Shown piece by piece: positions 54,300 to 64,000 of a stretch of DNA of 64,000 nt. Both the position numbers and the translations under genes were made by a program. The stretch's first letter is position 1. Each line of letters begins with the position of its first letter. The stretch spans positions 52,015,169-52,079,168 of the forward strand of contig OX485806.1 of NCBI GenBank assembly GCA_950295325.1. The letters are read 5' to 3'. The DNA is from Polytrichum commune (Eukaryota > Streptophyta > Polytrichopsida > Polytrichales > Polytrichaceae). The notes below the pieces were generated by a model that made no database searches, was not told the origin of the DNA, and was given only the letters and a program-made list of their open reading frames with translations.

Positions 54300-55554
54300 C
54301 TTGATTTTATCTTGAAAAATTGTTCAACATCTTACAGATCCAATTGTAGACCAAACGGCGTACCTGGTATTTTTGATGGTTCACCATTTACGACCCACTT
54401 CCAATAGTATTTCTCCACCCACCTTGCTGATTGACCTCAACTGCACCAATAAGCAACATTCTTACGCCAATTGATCTTCAAACTACAAGCAATGTCAAAA
54501 TTTGTGCAGAATCCCAACAAAGCTAACAACACCAGTTTCCTTGCCCTCATTGTAAACAATGTATTTTCAGCATATTGGCAGAAGATATTTTGGGAACTGC
54601 ATTGAAAAAACCAATGCCTTTGAGATTATCGACTCTCATTTGGTGTTTAACTGCTGCGTTTAGTGCCTCAACCATAATAATGACTAAATAGGAGGCTATG
54701 GGGAAACCTTGGCGGACTAGTCTATGGAATTCCAACCGTTTAATTGTTTGATTGTTGATATTCATTGAGACCGTTGCATCATAAAACAACAATCTAATCA
54801 TTTTGATTAAAAAATTTGATATTCTTAATGTCCTCATGACTTGAAACATAAATGCCCAGTTGATTTTCTCAAAGTTTTTTTTGAAATTGCATTAAGGAAT
54901 ATAGACTTTTGGCGTGACTCTTTTTCCCATTGAATCGGTTCATGTGTGAGCAAAATATTGTCTAAGATGAATCAAAGCAAAAAGAAAGTTTGGTCACCAT
55001 CAATTACTTCCACCAAAAATGGTTGTAGTTGCCATATCAGGGCTTTAGCAAGGATCTTGTAGGTGGTGCTGAAGAGCATGATCAATTACCAATTGGTTAG
55101 TCACAAGCGTTCATTTTTTTGAAAAAAAACGCAATGAATCCCCGCATTATCCCTTTTGAAAACCGGTCATGCATGTCACCATCATTGTTAGCTCTCCACT
55201 CATAAAGTTTTAATGGGCTTGGAAGAACTTAGCCATCGATCCATTTGGACCTAGGTTCTTTCATTTTGCAAATGCCTGGACCACTATGGCGAGTTCCACT
55301 TCAATGAGCGGTGCTTCTAGTATCTTTTGGGTACCTAGTAAGAATTTACTTAATACGTAACTAAGTAGGTTCTCCCCATATTCCTTTTGTTTCTCATTTG
55401 AGGTCGGGTATACATATAACTTGGAGTAGCAAGAATTACAAGCTCTAGTTAGGTCCGCGCTTGAGGACACGACAATATTGTCTTCATCATAGAGTTCCGT
55501 TATTCGCCCTGCCGCCGACCACTCCTTAATTGAGGAGAAGAAATTTTTATTCAT
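54300..55554 (-). pseudogene. LINE reverse transcriptase remnant
   Basis: The stretch 55,261-55,554 (NKNFFSSIKEWSAAGRITEL, LTRACNSCYSKLY) is the segment before the RT. Broken frames then read STTYKILAKALIWQLQPFLV, QTFFLL and FILDNILLTHEPIQWE, the finger motifs of LINE RT. 54,547-54,849 has NNQTIKRLEFHRLVRQGFPI and VIIMVEALNA, the palm motif R-Q-G-C-P. The catalytic box reads near YAENT after a frame change (family F/Y-A-D-D). Not functional. Confidence 0.8.
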
Positions 55555-55599
55555 TTTATACCGAGATTGAATATATTGGGTTCAAGATTGGGTTCTTTG

Positions 55600-56870
55600 C
55601 CCGTCATCTTTCCTATCCATTTAGCTTTTTATTTGAGCCCTAAGGTTTTTAACCTTGGTCTTAGTTGCCTCATTGTTTGTATCAAATAAAAGACAATTTT
55701 CCAAAAATCTAGATGTTTTCTTAGTCTAGTATCTTCCACTTTAGTCTCAGATGCTTTAGCTAAACTAGATTGTCTTTAATACTTGACAATTTTCCTCACT
55801 TTAGTGAATAAAGGCATGTGGAGAAGGGAGGTTTTCCATAGTGCTTTAATAAGATCCTTGGCCTCTTAAAGAAATCTAATATTCGTTTTCCATGAGGAAC
55901 CACCTAGAGCACTATTGGTAAGATTAATATGAAAGGAGACTGGGTGGTGGTTGGAGAAAATTGAATCACCCCAAATTTTATAATACATAATATGAGATGA
56001 TGGGTTCTGAACTAAGCTAGAGAAAAAATAAAATCTATCTAATTTAGTAATAACCCTAATGACATCTTCTCTAAGGTTGTCTCATGAATAATGAAGGCTA
56101 ATAATCATACTAAAATAATCATGTATGTTATATTTATTTTTTAGTATTTACCCATGCCAATTTTTCTCTTAACCCATGAGTCAACAACATGATGATATGG
56201 ACCTATCCAACGGGCTCTCTACCATATTGAAGTAACCTATCATAATCCATTTACAATCCATTGGAGGAGATAAAATTACCTCATTCCACCATGTTCATAT
56301 TGCACATCTTTCTCCCACCAAGTTCAATGCATAAACATTAAGGATGCCAATGTGTCCGTCTTCTAGTCCTTTGAATCTAATCCATTGGATTCTCTTACCA
56401 ACAAGGGTTCCTTAATCAAGAATCTAAAATAGAACCATAAAGCAATGCCCTTTCTCTTAGCTCCGATCTTCATATCTTCAACTTTTTGGTTTGGATCTAC
56501 TTTGAGGGACCAAAAATTGTCACTTCTCCATAGTCTCTAAATGTTCCTTTCCACCTTATCCCTTCTTATTTTATGCTCTTGTAGACAAAACATATCCATT
56601 TTTGGGGAGAGGTTGTCCATGTAACCTTGCAACCTTGTTGAATGTTCTTTTGCATAGAAGATTTTATTTCCCAAATGTGTATTCCTTTATTGACCTTGTA
56701 GCAACCATCTCCGACCATTGAGGGGCCTTCCATACTCCTTATGTTCCGGGTCAAGGTGGGCAGTGTATTCTCAAGATTGAGTGTTAAGATCCTAGTTTCT
56801 TTAGTTTTGGACGGAGTTGGTGAGGTTGGTAGCAACATATCATCCAAAGCATGAGCATCCTCCATGATAC
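55600..56870 (-). pseudogene. LINE endonuclease remnant
   Basis: 56,566-56,865 opens with a linker and ILTLNLENTLPTLTRN. Through a frame change it gives SPKMDMFCLQEHK near 56,580, the counterpart of the apurinic/apyrimidinic endonuclease motif (C-L-Q-E-x-K with the catalytic Glu). Further on, broken frames suggest the middle of the domain. This enzyme nicks target DNA to start reverse transcription. Confidence 0.65.
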
Positions 56871-57498
56871 CGATGTGTTTAAGACCGGATGCTAAACCTC
56901 TTCCACCTATAGAGCATGAGTTAACCTTCCCAATCCTTCAATATTGTAGGTCGGTGTGGATGAGTTGATATCCCCTCCCCCATCCATCATGTTGGTAAGA
57001 ATTGCGATGACATCAAAGGATTGATTGTTGTATTTTTCCGAGTTTTGGGTTTGTGGGACACAATCGTCAATCAAGTCTTCACCTTGTCCCCCTCCACCCA
57101 CTAAATTTTTGGGGTGAATAGGTTGATGAGCCTTCCCATTCACAAGGACTATAATTAAAATTACCTTTGTTTGGTGTTGTTATAATCCATGTGTTCTTCT
57201 ACTATTGCATTGGCATGTCTTTTCGTACTAGAGATTTTTTGTAGAGGCCATTCCATATTAGTGGGTCCAATATCCTCTCTAGTTAGAGAGACCTTGTATT
57301 TTTCTTCCTCTTTTCCATGTGATTTTGAGCCTCCCTAAGAGTGCAAGATATTAAACCCATTCGTCCCGGGAGATAATTCTTCCATGCCCTTATTGTGATA
57401 TTTTAGATTTTTTGCTTATTTTATACTCATTTTTCTCCATATCTTGTCTTTATGTAATCTTAGGTGGAAGGTAAAAATCTAGATTGTTGATGTAGATG

Positions 57499-57517
57499 TT
57501 TTTTTTTTTTTTTTTTT
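57499..57517 (+). repeat. Poly-T run
   Basis: Nineteen consecutive T. It could be a simple repeat, or the tail of a minus-strand retroposon lying to its right; nothing else supports the second reading. Confidence 0.85.
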
Positions 57518-58739
57518 CTCGTATGTTAGTATGTAATGTAATTCTATTTTCAACTATTTTGTTGGTGCAAGCTGTGAGCCCAAATTTGTGCCCACATGTG
57601 TTCTTAACCTTTAAAGTTCACTAAAACTTAGGCTTTGATATTGCATCAACTATTCAAAAACATAAAAAGAATGGGGGCTTTGAGTTTGGATTAAAGTTAA
57701 ATTTAAAGCTAGGTTGTTAGCGCTTTGGTGGTTGTAGGGTGGAATGATGATTGTGATTTGTGTGGTGTGAGACCCAATATTGTGAATGCTTGGAGTCAAA
57801 AATGATAATAAAGAAAAGGTGTGAATGCACCAATTCATTATTGAAGAGGAGATAGGCTATACTTTCTTATAAACGACTGGTAACAAGTGCGGAAGGGGGA
57901 TCCCTCACCTGGACCACAACGCAATTAAGGGTGGGGGTGATCCTGGCTCACACAAGTTAGATTTAGTTCCTGGAAACTTGCAGGTGTTATTCTACATCTT
58001 GATTTTGCTTCCTTGGCGCACAAACCTCTGGTGTTTTAACAACCTGCTTGTTTTTTTAGGTTCAATGCGGGCTCTTTCTAGACCTATCTCCCCTTTGGTA
58101 ATTTGATGTGGGCCTAAAAATCTATGTCTAGCTTCCCGCACAATGTGTTGATCATTTTTTCATTTTAAGTGCAATTGGATCCATGTATATGAACCATATC
58201 TCTTTATAAGAATCTCTCTACTATCTCTAATGAGACTTCTAGTGTAGTGAAAATTGCTATTCCAATCAAAATAACAACTTAAAAGATTGGCTGGATAAGT
58301 GGACTACTCTAATGTTTCCAACCAATGGGCTTCTATCTCCTATAATCATCCAAATCTATCACATTCATCTTACCATTCTTCATAGATGCTTCTACCTTAA
58401 GTTCATCATAGGTCCATCATTTTATCCTTCACAAAACAACTCTCCATCAAATCTAAATCATCATGACTTTATCTAAATTTCATCCATCATATTTATGATT
58501 TTCTATCATAATACAAAACATTGGCTCAAAATACCTAAATTTTACCAATTTCTACAGTGGCTACCATTGGTTGGTGTCAGCCACTCAAACCGCTCATGGG
58601 TTGAATTAAGGCCCACAATCTACAAAAACCAAGAAGTTAGTTATTAGAATAATTAAACTATAGGTGGCTACTAGATTTTGAGACATTCGCCTATGAATGC
58701 GAGTTGTACAAGAGACTGGTATTACGTTTGGACCAATCC

Positions 58740-58751
58740 GGGTTTGAATCC
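58740..58751 (+). promoter_or_regulatory. B-box-like tRNA promoter motif
   Basis: GGGTTTGAATCC within AATCCGGGTTTGAATCCGG resembles the T-arm of a tRNA or SINE. No convincing A box or acceptor stem was found, so a functional gene is not claimed. Confidence 0.25.
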
Positions 58752-59038
58752 GGTTGGTTACATAGACTCGTGCTATCCCAAATTAAGCTAGTATTTAAGC
58801 ATGAACAATCTAAAGGCGGATACAAAGAAGAAGTTACTACGCGGGTGTGTGTAGAACATTCTCCATTTTTTTTATCTTTAGAAACTTATTATTATTTATC
58901 TATGTGATTCAATCAAACCGCTCATGGTGAGGTCGTAGTCTAAAAAAAATGAAGTTAGTAAATAAAAATTAGATGTAGGTTAATTAGTTAGTATGAAGAA
59001 ATTTAGCCAATAAATGAAGAACAACGAAAGACAACATT

Positions 59039-59224
59039 GAATGGATGAAAGACAACGTAGAATGACGTCGAATGGATAAATGACAGCGTAGGACGACATT
59101 GAATGGATGAATGACAACGTATGACGACACCGAATGGATGAATGACAACGTAAGATGACGTCAAATGGATGAATGACAACGTAAGATGACGTCGAATGGG
59201 GGAATGACAGCGTAGGACGACATT
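59039..59224 (+). repeat. 31-bp minisatellite, six units
   Basis: Units of the type GAATGGATGAATGACAACGT followed by AAGATGACGTC, 31 bp each, in head-to-tail order with 2-7 differences. Decayed units continue to about 59,350. The 120-codon minus frame across it (59,003-59,365) is a by-product. Confidence 0.9.
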
Positions 59225-59739
59225 AGACGTAGAACAACAACGAACGGAAAATGATGTCAAACACATGAGATGTCGAGCAGATGAAGGCGCAAACGGAGGA
59301 CAACAACGAATGGAAAATAATATTAAGCGGATGAAAGCCATTACATCAAACGGTTGGGAAACCAAGATCGTTAGATCTAGGGATTTAGATAATGGCGGCT
59401 AGGGTGTTGGCGGCTATAAATGCCAACCGTTAGATGTATGTATGATTAGATCTACGCCCGAGAAGCCTTGGTGGTTGAAAGGATAGTCCCTCAAAAAGAA
59501 CACGAAGGTTGAACTCTCACTCTCTCACTCTCTCACTCTTGTGGTTAGGACTACTCTTCTCTCTCCCCCCTCTTCATATAGGTAAATGCAAAGAGTTGTT
59601 GAAAGGTAGTGATAGGAATGATGGAAAAAAATATTTATAAAACCCTATGGATGTTGAATAACAAGTTTTTTGAACCTTATGAATGTTCAATAAAAAGATT
59701 TTAAACCCTATTGAAAAATGTGTCATTGTGTAGTTGCAT

Positions 59740-60303
59740 TAGCTTTGATATCATTTGTTATTGGATGTATAAATTATTACTTAATCTTTTACTTTAATAG
59801 TTCTTGTGTTAATCTATACACTAGTTTATGTGTTAGCCTTTGCATTAATGTTAGATCAGTCTTCTGAAATAATTTTCTATCTCATTTTTTTGCATTACGT
59901 TATGCATTGGATTCCGCATTAGTCTCCTGTATCAATTTCCTATAATAAACTTCCGTATTACGTTCTACATCAGTCCGCTGCATTAACCTTCTATATTAGT
60001 CCCCTGTATTAGATTCTATATTAGATTCTTGCATCAGCCTTGTACAATACTCTCATGCATTATATTCGATATTATTCCTCTGCATTAGGTTTTGTGTTAG
60101 ATTTTGCGTTATTGTTCTACATTAGTTTTATACATCAATATCTTACATTCGTGCTCTGTATTCATGTTTTGCATGTTATGCAGTAATGTACTACATGTCA
60201 TACAGTAATGTACTACGTGTTAGACAATAGTGTATTGCGTGTTATTCAGTAATGTTATGTATTAATCCTCTGTATCAAGTCGTACATTAGTTTTCTACAT
60301 TAT
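59740..60303 (+). repeat. Decayed short-motif repeat region
   Basis: Recurring words such as CTGCATTAG, CTGTATTAG and TACATTAG about every 12-25 bp. A clearer sub-array of about 22 bp (CAGTAATGTACTACRTGTTA type, three and a half copies) lies at about 60,181-60,257. Confidence 0.7.
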
Positions 60304-60407
60304 AGGAATTAGAAGGTCATTGCTTGGAGGCACTAGAGTAGTACACCCCATCCGGCCAATACTGTGGGTTGTTACTCCATTTGGAGTAACAATTATCACC
60401 ACATTTT

Positions 60408-60425
60408 TGGTGCGTCCGTTGGGAG
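60408..60425 (+). promoter_or_regulatory. Possible primer binding site of element G
   Basis: TGGTGCGTCCGTTGGGAG five bases after a plausible LTR edge. The surrounding ACATTTTTGG context parallels ACATTTTGG at element E's primer site. I could not match it to a particular tRNA. Confidence 0.35.
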
Positions 60426-61332
60426 TGGGTGTTTGTGAAATTATGGCATGAGCTCGGAACTTGGAGTTGGAGATTGAAGCTTGGAGCGTGGGGTTGGAAC
60501 CTTGGAGCTTGGAGTTTTGAGCTAACAAAGCTGACCGCGGAGTAAGTTGAGTTTCAAACTAAATTTTTAAGTTTAGGTGGAGGCCCTAGGAAAGAGCGTG
60601 ACTAGGCTTGTTGCCTAAAGGTATACGCTTAACCCTATCTATCTTTTATTGTAGTTCAATCAAGGATAAAATCCTAATTAAATGCCAAGGGGATCTTCAA
60701 ATCCTAAGATTTTGATTGGAGCCCTTTGTGTGTATGTGGTGGGTGCTTGTCAAATTTTTAGAACAGTTTTGTGGCAATGAAGTCGGGTTGATGACCGGCG
60801 TGATTTTTTTTTGTTGGCCCCTAGGATGTTGGCAGTGATGCCCCAACACCCAATAGTTTGAAAGCAACAGGTTGAATATACAGGTTGCCATGAATCCCAT
60901 CCATCACATACTTTGTGGTCCACCATGTGTAATTAATTAAACGAAACTATGAACTAGAATTAATTGTAATCCCATATCGTGCTACAAACCACTTGTGGAT
61001 TAACCAAGGTGGGAAGGTGATTCCGCCACTTCAATAACCGGCATGAGGTTTTGAAGTGTTCCACCTTTGGGTTGTGCACCGCATCCAGGTAAGGGCGGAG
61101 GCATTTTGTTTACACGATTAAAATTTCATATAATGGAGGTGAAGGAAAAAAATTATTCCCAAAGGATGCGGAGTGCTTGGGGTTGCAAAGGTGATTTTTT
61201 ACAGCCTAGGTTCCTCCTAACCTTGAAGAAACTAGTTTTTGTACTTCACCGCCAATTACATAAAGGGTTATTCATTCATGTGGTTACCAATACAAGTAGA
61301 CAAATACTAGATGAAGAACACATGATTTCCAA
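60426..61332. other. Presumed leader of element G
   Basis: About 0.9 kb between the possible primer site and the gag ATG. Short repeats of the type CTTGGAGYTTGGAG occur at 60,450-60,525. No coding is recognised. Confidence 0.35.
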
Positions 61333-63210
61333 ATGGTCACGACCCGATCCGCTAAATTAAAACAATTACAAACCCAATCTCCAACCAATACCCCTAGAAG
61401 TCAAATAGAGATTGAATTAACAAGACAAGCGGGACCAAGTCCCATTAAATTGCCACCCACTCCACTTGCTAGTTCGTCACACGTGGCAACCCAAATGGAC
61501 CCTATGATTGCACCTTGAGGGTTGCCAATAGTCATCCCACCCAATTTGGCACCTCGAATGATGCCAATTCACCTTCCAAAGTTTTCAAGCTTCCCCCACC
61601 CAGACCCGTCAAACCATATTGAGCGCTATATTGAGATATTGGTCACGAATGTCATCCCCAAGGACACATATCAGTTAGTGTGGTTCTCCATCACGTTAGA
61701 AGGACTGGCATACGAGTGGTATCGCTCGCATGCACCCAATACCTTTGCCGATTGGCCCACACTCCAAGCGGCCTTCCTTTACCAATTTCGGCCTGAGACG
61801 GGTCAACAAAGTGCATTCGTTGTAGTTGTCGGTATGCGCCAAGGCCCAACCAAGGACATTTCATCTTACATCCGTAGATTTGAGACAGTAATTACACGAT
61901 TCATAGAAGACCACCTATCAGATGATACTATCCGGTACTACTTCATCCAAGGATTTAATAAGCACCACACCATGCGAGAGATATTGAACTCACATCCAAT
62001 CACCTTGGCAGAAGCTAAGACGGCGGCACGACGGGTAGAAACCATAGACAAGGAGAATGAGCAAATGTGGGACCGCACGATTTCCCCGGTCTTTGCATTC
62101 ATTCTCGCACATTGTGTGCCTCCAACATGGGATAATTCCATGTTGAAGGACACCCTTCATGGCCAAGGAAGTGCCCCAATTTACCATCAAATCGCGCCAT
62201 TAGACTCACGGCCACCGCCATTGGAGATACTCCCCACACCCTATCATGATCCATCTACCATTGGTAAGATGGCCGAACTCGAGAAGAGGGTCACTTAAGC
62301 CAACGCGGATCTCAAGGAGGATGTTATGAAAACTCTCAAGATCATGACGGAACAATTGACCATGACCATCAACACCAAGTCACAAGCTCCACATGTAGGA
62401 TCTTTTAATGAAATGGGAAATTATTTGTCAAACATTTGGTGTAGGAATTGCAACCAATATGGCCATAGTGATCAATTTTGTCAAGCACCAAGGAATCTCA
62501 TGCCAATGGTCCCTCTTCAAGGTCATTTTCAAAAGCATCCTCCTTTAGGATCAACCCATCAACCCGCACAAGGTATTCCTTGCTCCACATGCAACAAAAT
62601 GCACCCAATAGGCCTGGGCATTTGCTAAGTAGAATCGGGGGTGACATGTGCCAATTGTAGTGGGAACCACCCAACACACAGATGTAGACGGCCAAATCTA
62701 GGTCATAGCCAAGGTAACTCTTACAACAATGCGCATCCGCAAAGCAATACCAATTCTTTTTATGATAAGCAAGTGCAAGGGTTCCAACCCAACCAACCCC
62801 GATATGGAGGCAACGGACAACAACCTTCTTATGGAAACCAAGGCTACAACCATGGTACCAACTGGAACCAAGGATTCAATAGAGTTGACCGTAACTTAAA
62901 TTTTGGTCATAACCAAAATCAAGCTAGGGGTCAAGCCCGATCGGGTCATCTTCATCAACCAAATTTCCAAGATGCTCGGTATGTCGATAAGAATTCCATG
63001 GACCCAATGGGCAATACTGATCCAATCTTCCAGAACACCCTCACTGTACTACACGAGCATAAGCCAATGGTCTCCTCTACTTTTCTTATGGGGTTGGATA
63101 AAAAAACGGTAGATGATGCAGTTATGACTAACACCCAACGGTTGCATGTCATCCTAGTCATATCTAGGATGACATATGAGTTGTGTCCATCCATTATGAG
63201 TAAATGTTGA
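61333..63210 (+). pseudogene. Element G gag
   Basis: One frame from ATG 61,333 to 63,210, broken by TGA 61,516, TAA 62,296 and TAA 62,626. The gag domain (from about 61,570) reads MPIHLPKFSSFPHPDPSNHI, QLVWFSITLEGLAYEWYRSH, QFRPETGQQSAF, ISSYIRRFETVITRF and YYFIQGFNKHH. It is clearly related to element B gag. Three cysteine clusters follow: WCRNCNQYGHSDQFC (standard CX2CX4HX4C), CSTCNKMHPIGLGIC and CANCSGNHPTHRC (CX2CX3HX4C, as in B). A Gln/Asn/Gly-rich tail follows. Recognisable gag-pol sequence ends near 63,130, with no protease. Confidence 0.85.
63146..63175. repeat. 12-bp stem hairpin at the end of element G gag
   Basis: ATGTCATCCTAG and CTAGGATGACAT flank a six-base loop (TCATAT). It lies where the gag homology fades, so it may mark a rearrangement point. 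Confidence 0.8.
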
Positions 63211-64000
63211 TTCACATTAGAAAAACCATACATTTTACCAATGTGAAGTAGGAAATGATTAATCCACTCAATGAATAGTGTTCCCGCCATCTAAGTTTTT
63301 TTCCATGGCCATACAATCCTCCTCCTCATACCTAATTATGAAATTGCACCTTAATAGTCTACCCTTAAATATATTAAAATTAGGAATACTAAAACCCAAT
63401 GCATTGATGCAGAACAAGATAGACAATTTTTCTCTTTTGTGAGGCGTGACAATATGCATGTTTCGTATCCCCCTCCTAGTCAAAACACGAGCACCTCCAT
63501 TTTGTCCTATTTGGGCCCTGGACTCATCATTGTTCTAGATGTGAGTGTTTGGGTAATTATGCCTAGAGTACATATTTTCCAAATTATCGTATAAAGAAGA
63601 AACCATTCTCACGGCATAAACACTCTGTTATGCCTTGTTCCAAACCTCTACATTTTGATAATTCAAATTACAAATTCATTCTCCTCATATAAAAACACTC
63701 GAAGTGTCAAAGTTGGGGTTCCTACTTTTGAACCATTTTACCCAACCTGATCGTGGAATGCCCTTTGTAGAGGGTGTCACGGTCTTGGTGATCTTTGCCA
63801 CCTTTAAACAACATTGACTCAATTAGCAAATGGCCTATTATTTACATTTTGATAATTCAAATTACAAATTCATTCTCATATAAAAACACCCTTCACTTAC
63901 CATATAAGGTTTTCCCCAAAACATAGTCCCACAAAGACGTGGGGAGTATTCCATAAATTTGTGCCATTGTTTTTATAGAAGCCCCATCAACTGCAAAAAA
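63211..64000. other. Unassigned AT-rich DNA with a short direct repeat
   Basis: No coding is recognised. TACATTTTGATAATTCAAAT and the following 30 bp occur at 63,649-63,699 and again at 63,843-63,889 with a small deletion. Confidence 0.45.

Larger units (their letters stand above)
53330..57390 (-). mobile_element. Minus-strand LINE (non-LTR retrotransposon), decayed
   Basis: Read on the minus strand it has a lysine/glutamate-rich pre-endonuclease segment (about 56,900-57,390), an endonuclease (about 55,600-56,870), an RT (about 54,500-55,560) and a C-terminal region (about 53,330-54,350). This is the order of plant L1-type elements. It is broken by many stops and frameshifts. No poly-A tail or target duplication could be identified, so the ends are estimates. 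Confidence 0.8.
57571..60403 (+). repeat. Putative 5' LTR of element G
   Basis: Starts TGTGAGCCCAAATTTGTGCC, matching the start of element B's LTR for about 100 bp with small differences. A plausible right edge, ACCACA, lies at 60,398-60,403 and is followed by TTTTTGGTGCGTCCGTTGGG, which has the layout of a primer site region. Between them are a tRNA-like B box (58,740), a minisatellite, a TATA-like GCTATAAATGCC near 59,412 and a decayed short-repeat stretch. That both edges belong to one LTR is an inference. Confidence 0.4.

Noticed and set aside
57499-57517. Poly-T run as the tail of the minus-strand LINE
   Set aside because: For a minus-strand LINE the tail should lie at its low-coordinate end near 53.3 kb. 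This run is at the opposite end.
59039-59224. Short regular repeats considered as a CRISPR array
   Set aside because: The units are contiguous without spacers, the genome is a plant and no cas-like gene is present. It is a minisatellite.
59003-59365. 120-codon minus frame with repeating R-C-H-S motifs
   Set aside because: It is the translation of the 31-bp minisatellite and has no support as a gene.

Overview
This window looks like intergenic DNA from a large, repeat-rich land-plant genome. I find no host protein gene, rRNA gene or intact tRNA gene. Nearly everything recognisable is a transposable element: Ty3/gypsy LTR retrotransposons of at least three lineages, two non-LTR (LINE-type) remnants and one CACTA DNA transposon remnant. 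The plant assignment rests on the plant-type CACTA terminus and TNP2-like transposase, plant-style primer binding sites (initiator-Met and Asp tRNA) and chromodomain Ty3 elements. A gymnosperm or fern would fit the density of old nested elements, but the species cannot be decided from the sequence. I name the main elements A to G.

Layout. 1.1-2.5 kb: CACTA remnant. About 2.9-7.8 kb: element D, a decayed minus-strand Ty3 pol with part of its 3' LTR. 9.13-9.47 kb: an internally deleted solo LTR of the chromovirus family. 10.9-19.9 kb: a three-level nest. An old chromovirus 3' end was hit by a solo LTR (duplication TAGTC), which was then hit by the full-length minus-strand element A (duplication GCAAG). 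20.7-32.6 kb: plus-strand Ty3 element B. Its reading frame is interrupted by a 4.06-kb insertion (duplication CACTT) carrying a long unrecognised frame, and by a 1.59-kb solo-LTR-like insertion. The first bases of its 3' LTR are followed by full-length chromovirus C (32.65-39.55 kb, duplication CCACA). 39.55-43.3 kb: remainder of B's LTR, a tRNA-derived SINE-like piece and two LTR starts in opposite orientation. 43.9-47.5 kb: element E, a zinc-knuckle-rich gag. 47.5-49.4 kb: an A/C-rich LINE 3' end with RNase H. 49.4-50.7 kb: two further chromovirus-family LTR pieces. 50.7-53.3 kb: AT-rich DNA with direct repeats and striking palindromes. 53.3-57.4 kb: a minus-strand LINE (endonuclease, RT, C-terminal region). 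57.6-63.2 kb: element G, a putative long LTR plus a gag related to that of B.

The most notable biology is the A/C family. Both copies have two LTRs that look identical by eye, intact primer sites and polypurine tracts, and perfect target duplications. Yet both lack the reverse transcriptase catalytic core, carry many stops and share a triplicated 229-bp block. They therefore look like recent insertions of a defective lineage moved by proteins supplied in trans. The second notable item is the 4.06-kb insertion in B. It has a roughly 690-codon frame, broken by four stops, that encodes a protein I do not recognise.

All coordinates and repeat comparisons were made by eye from the sequence. No alignment or database search was run, so statements of identity mean that I saw no difference on reading.
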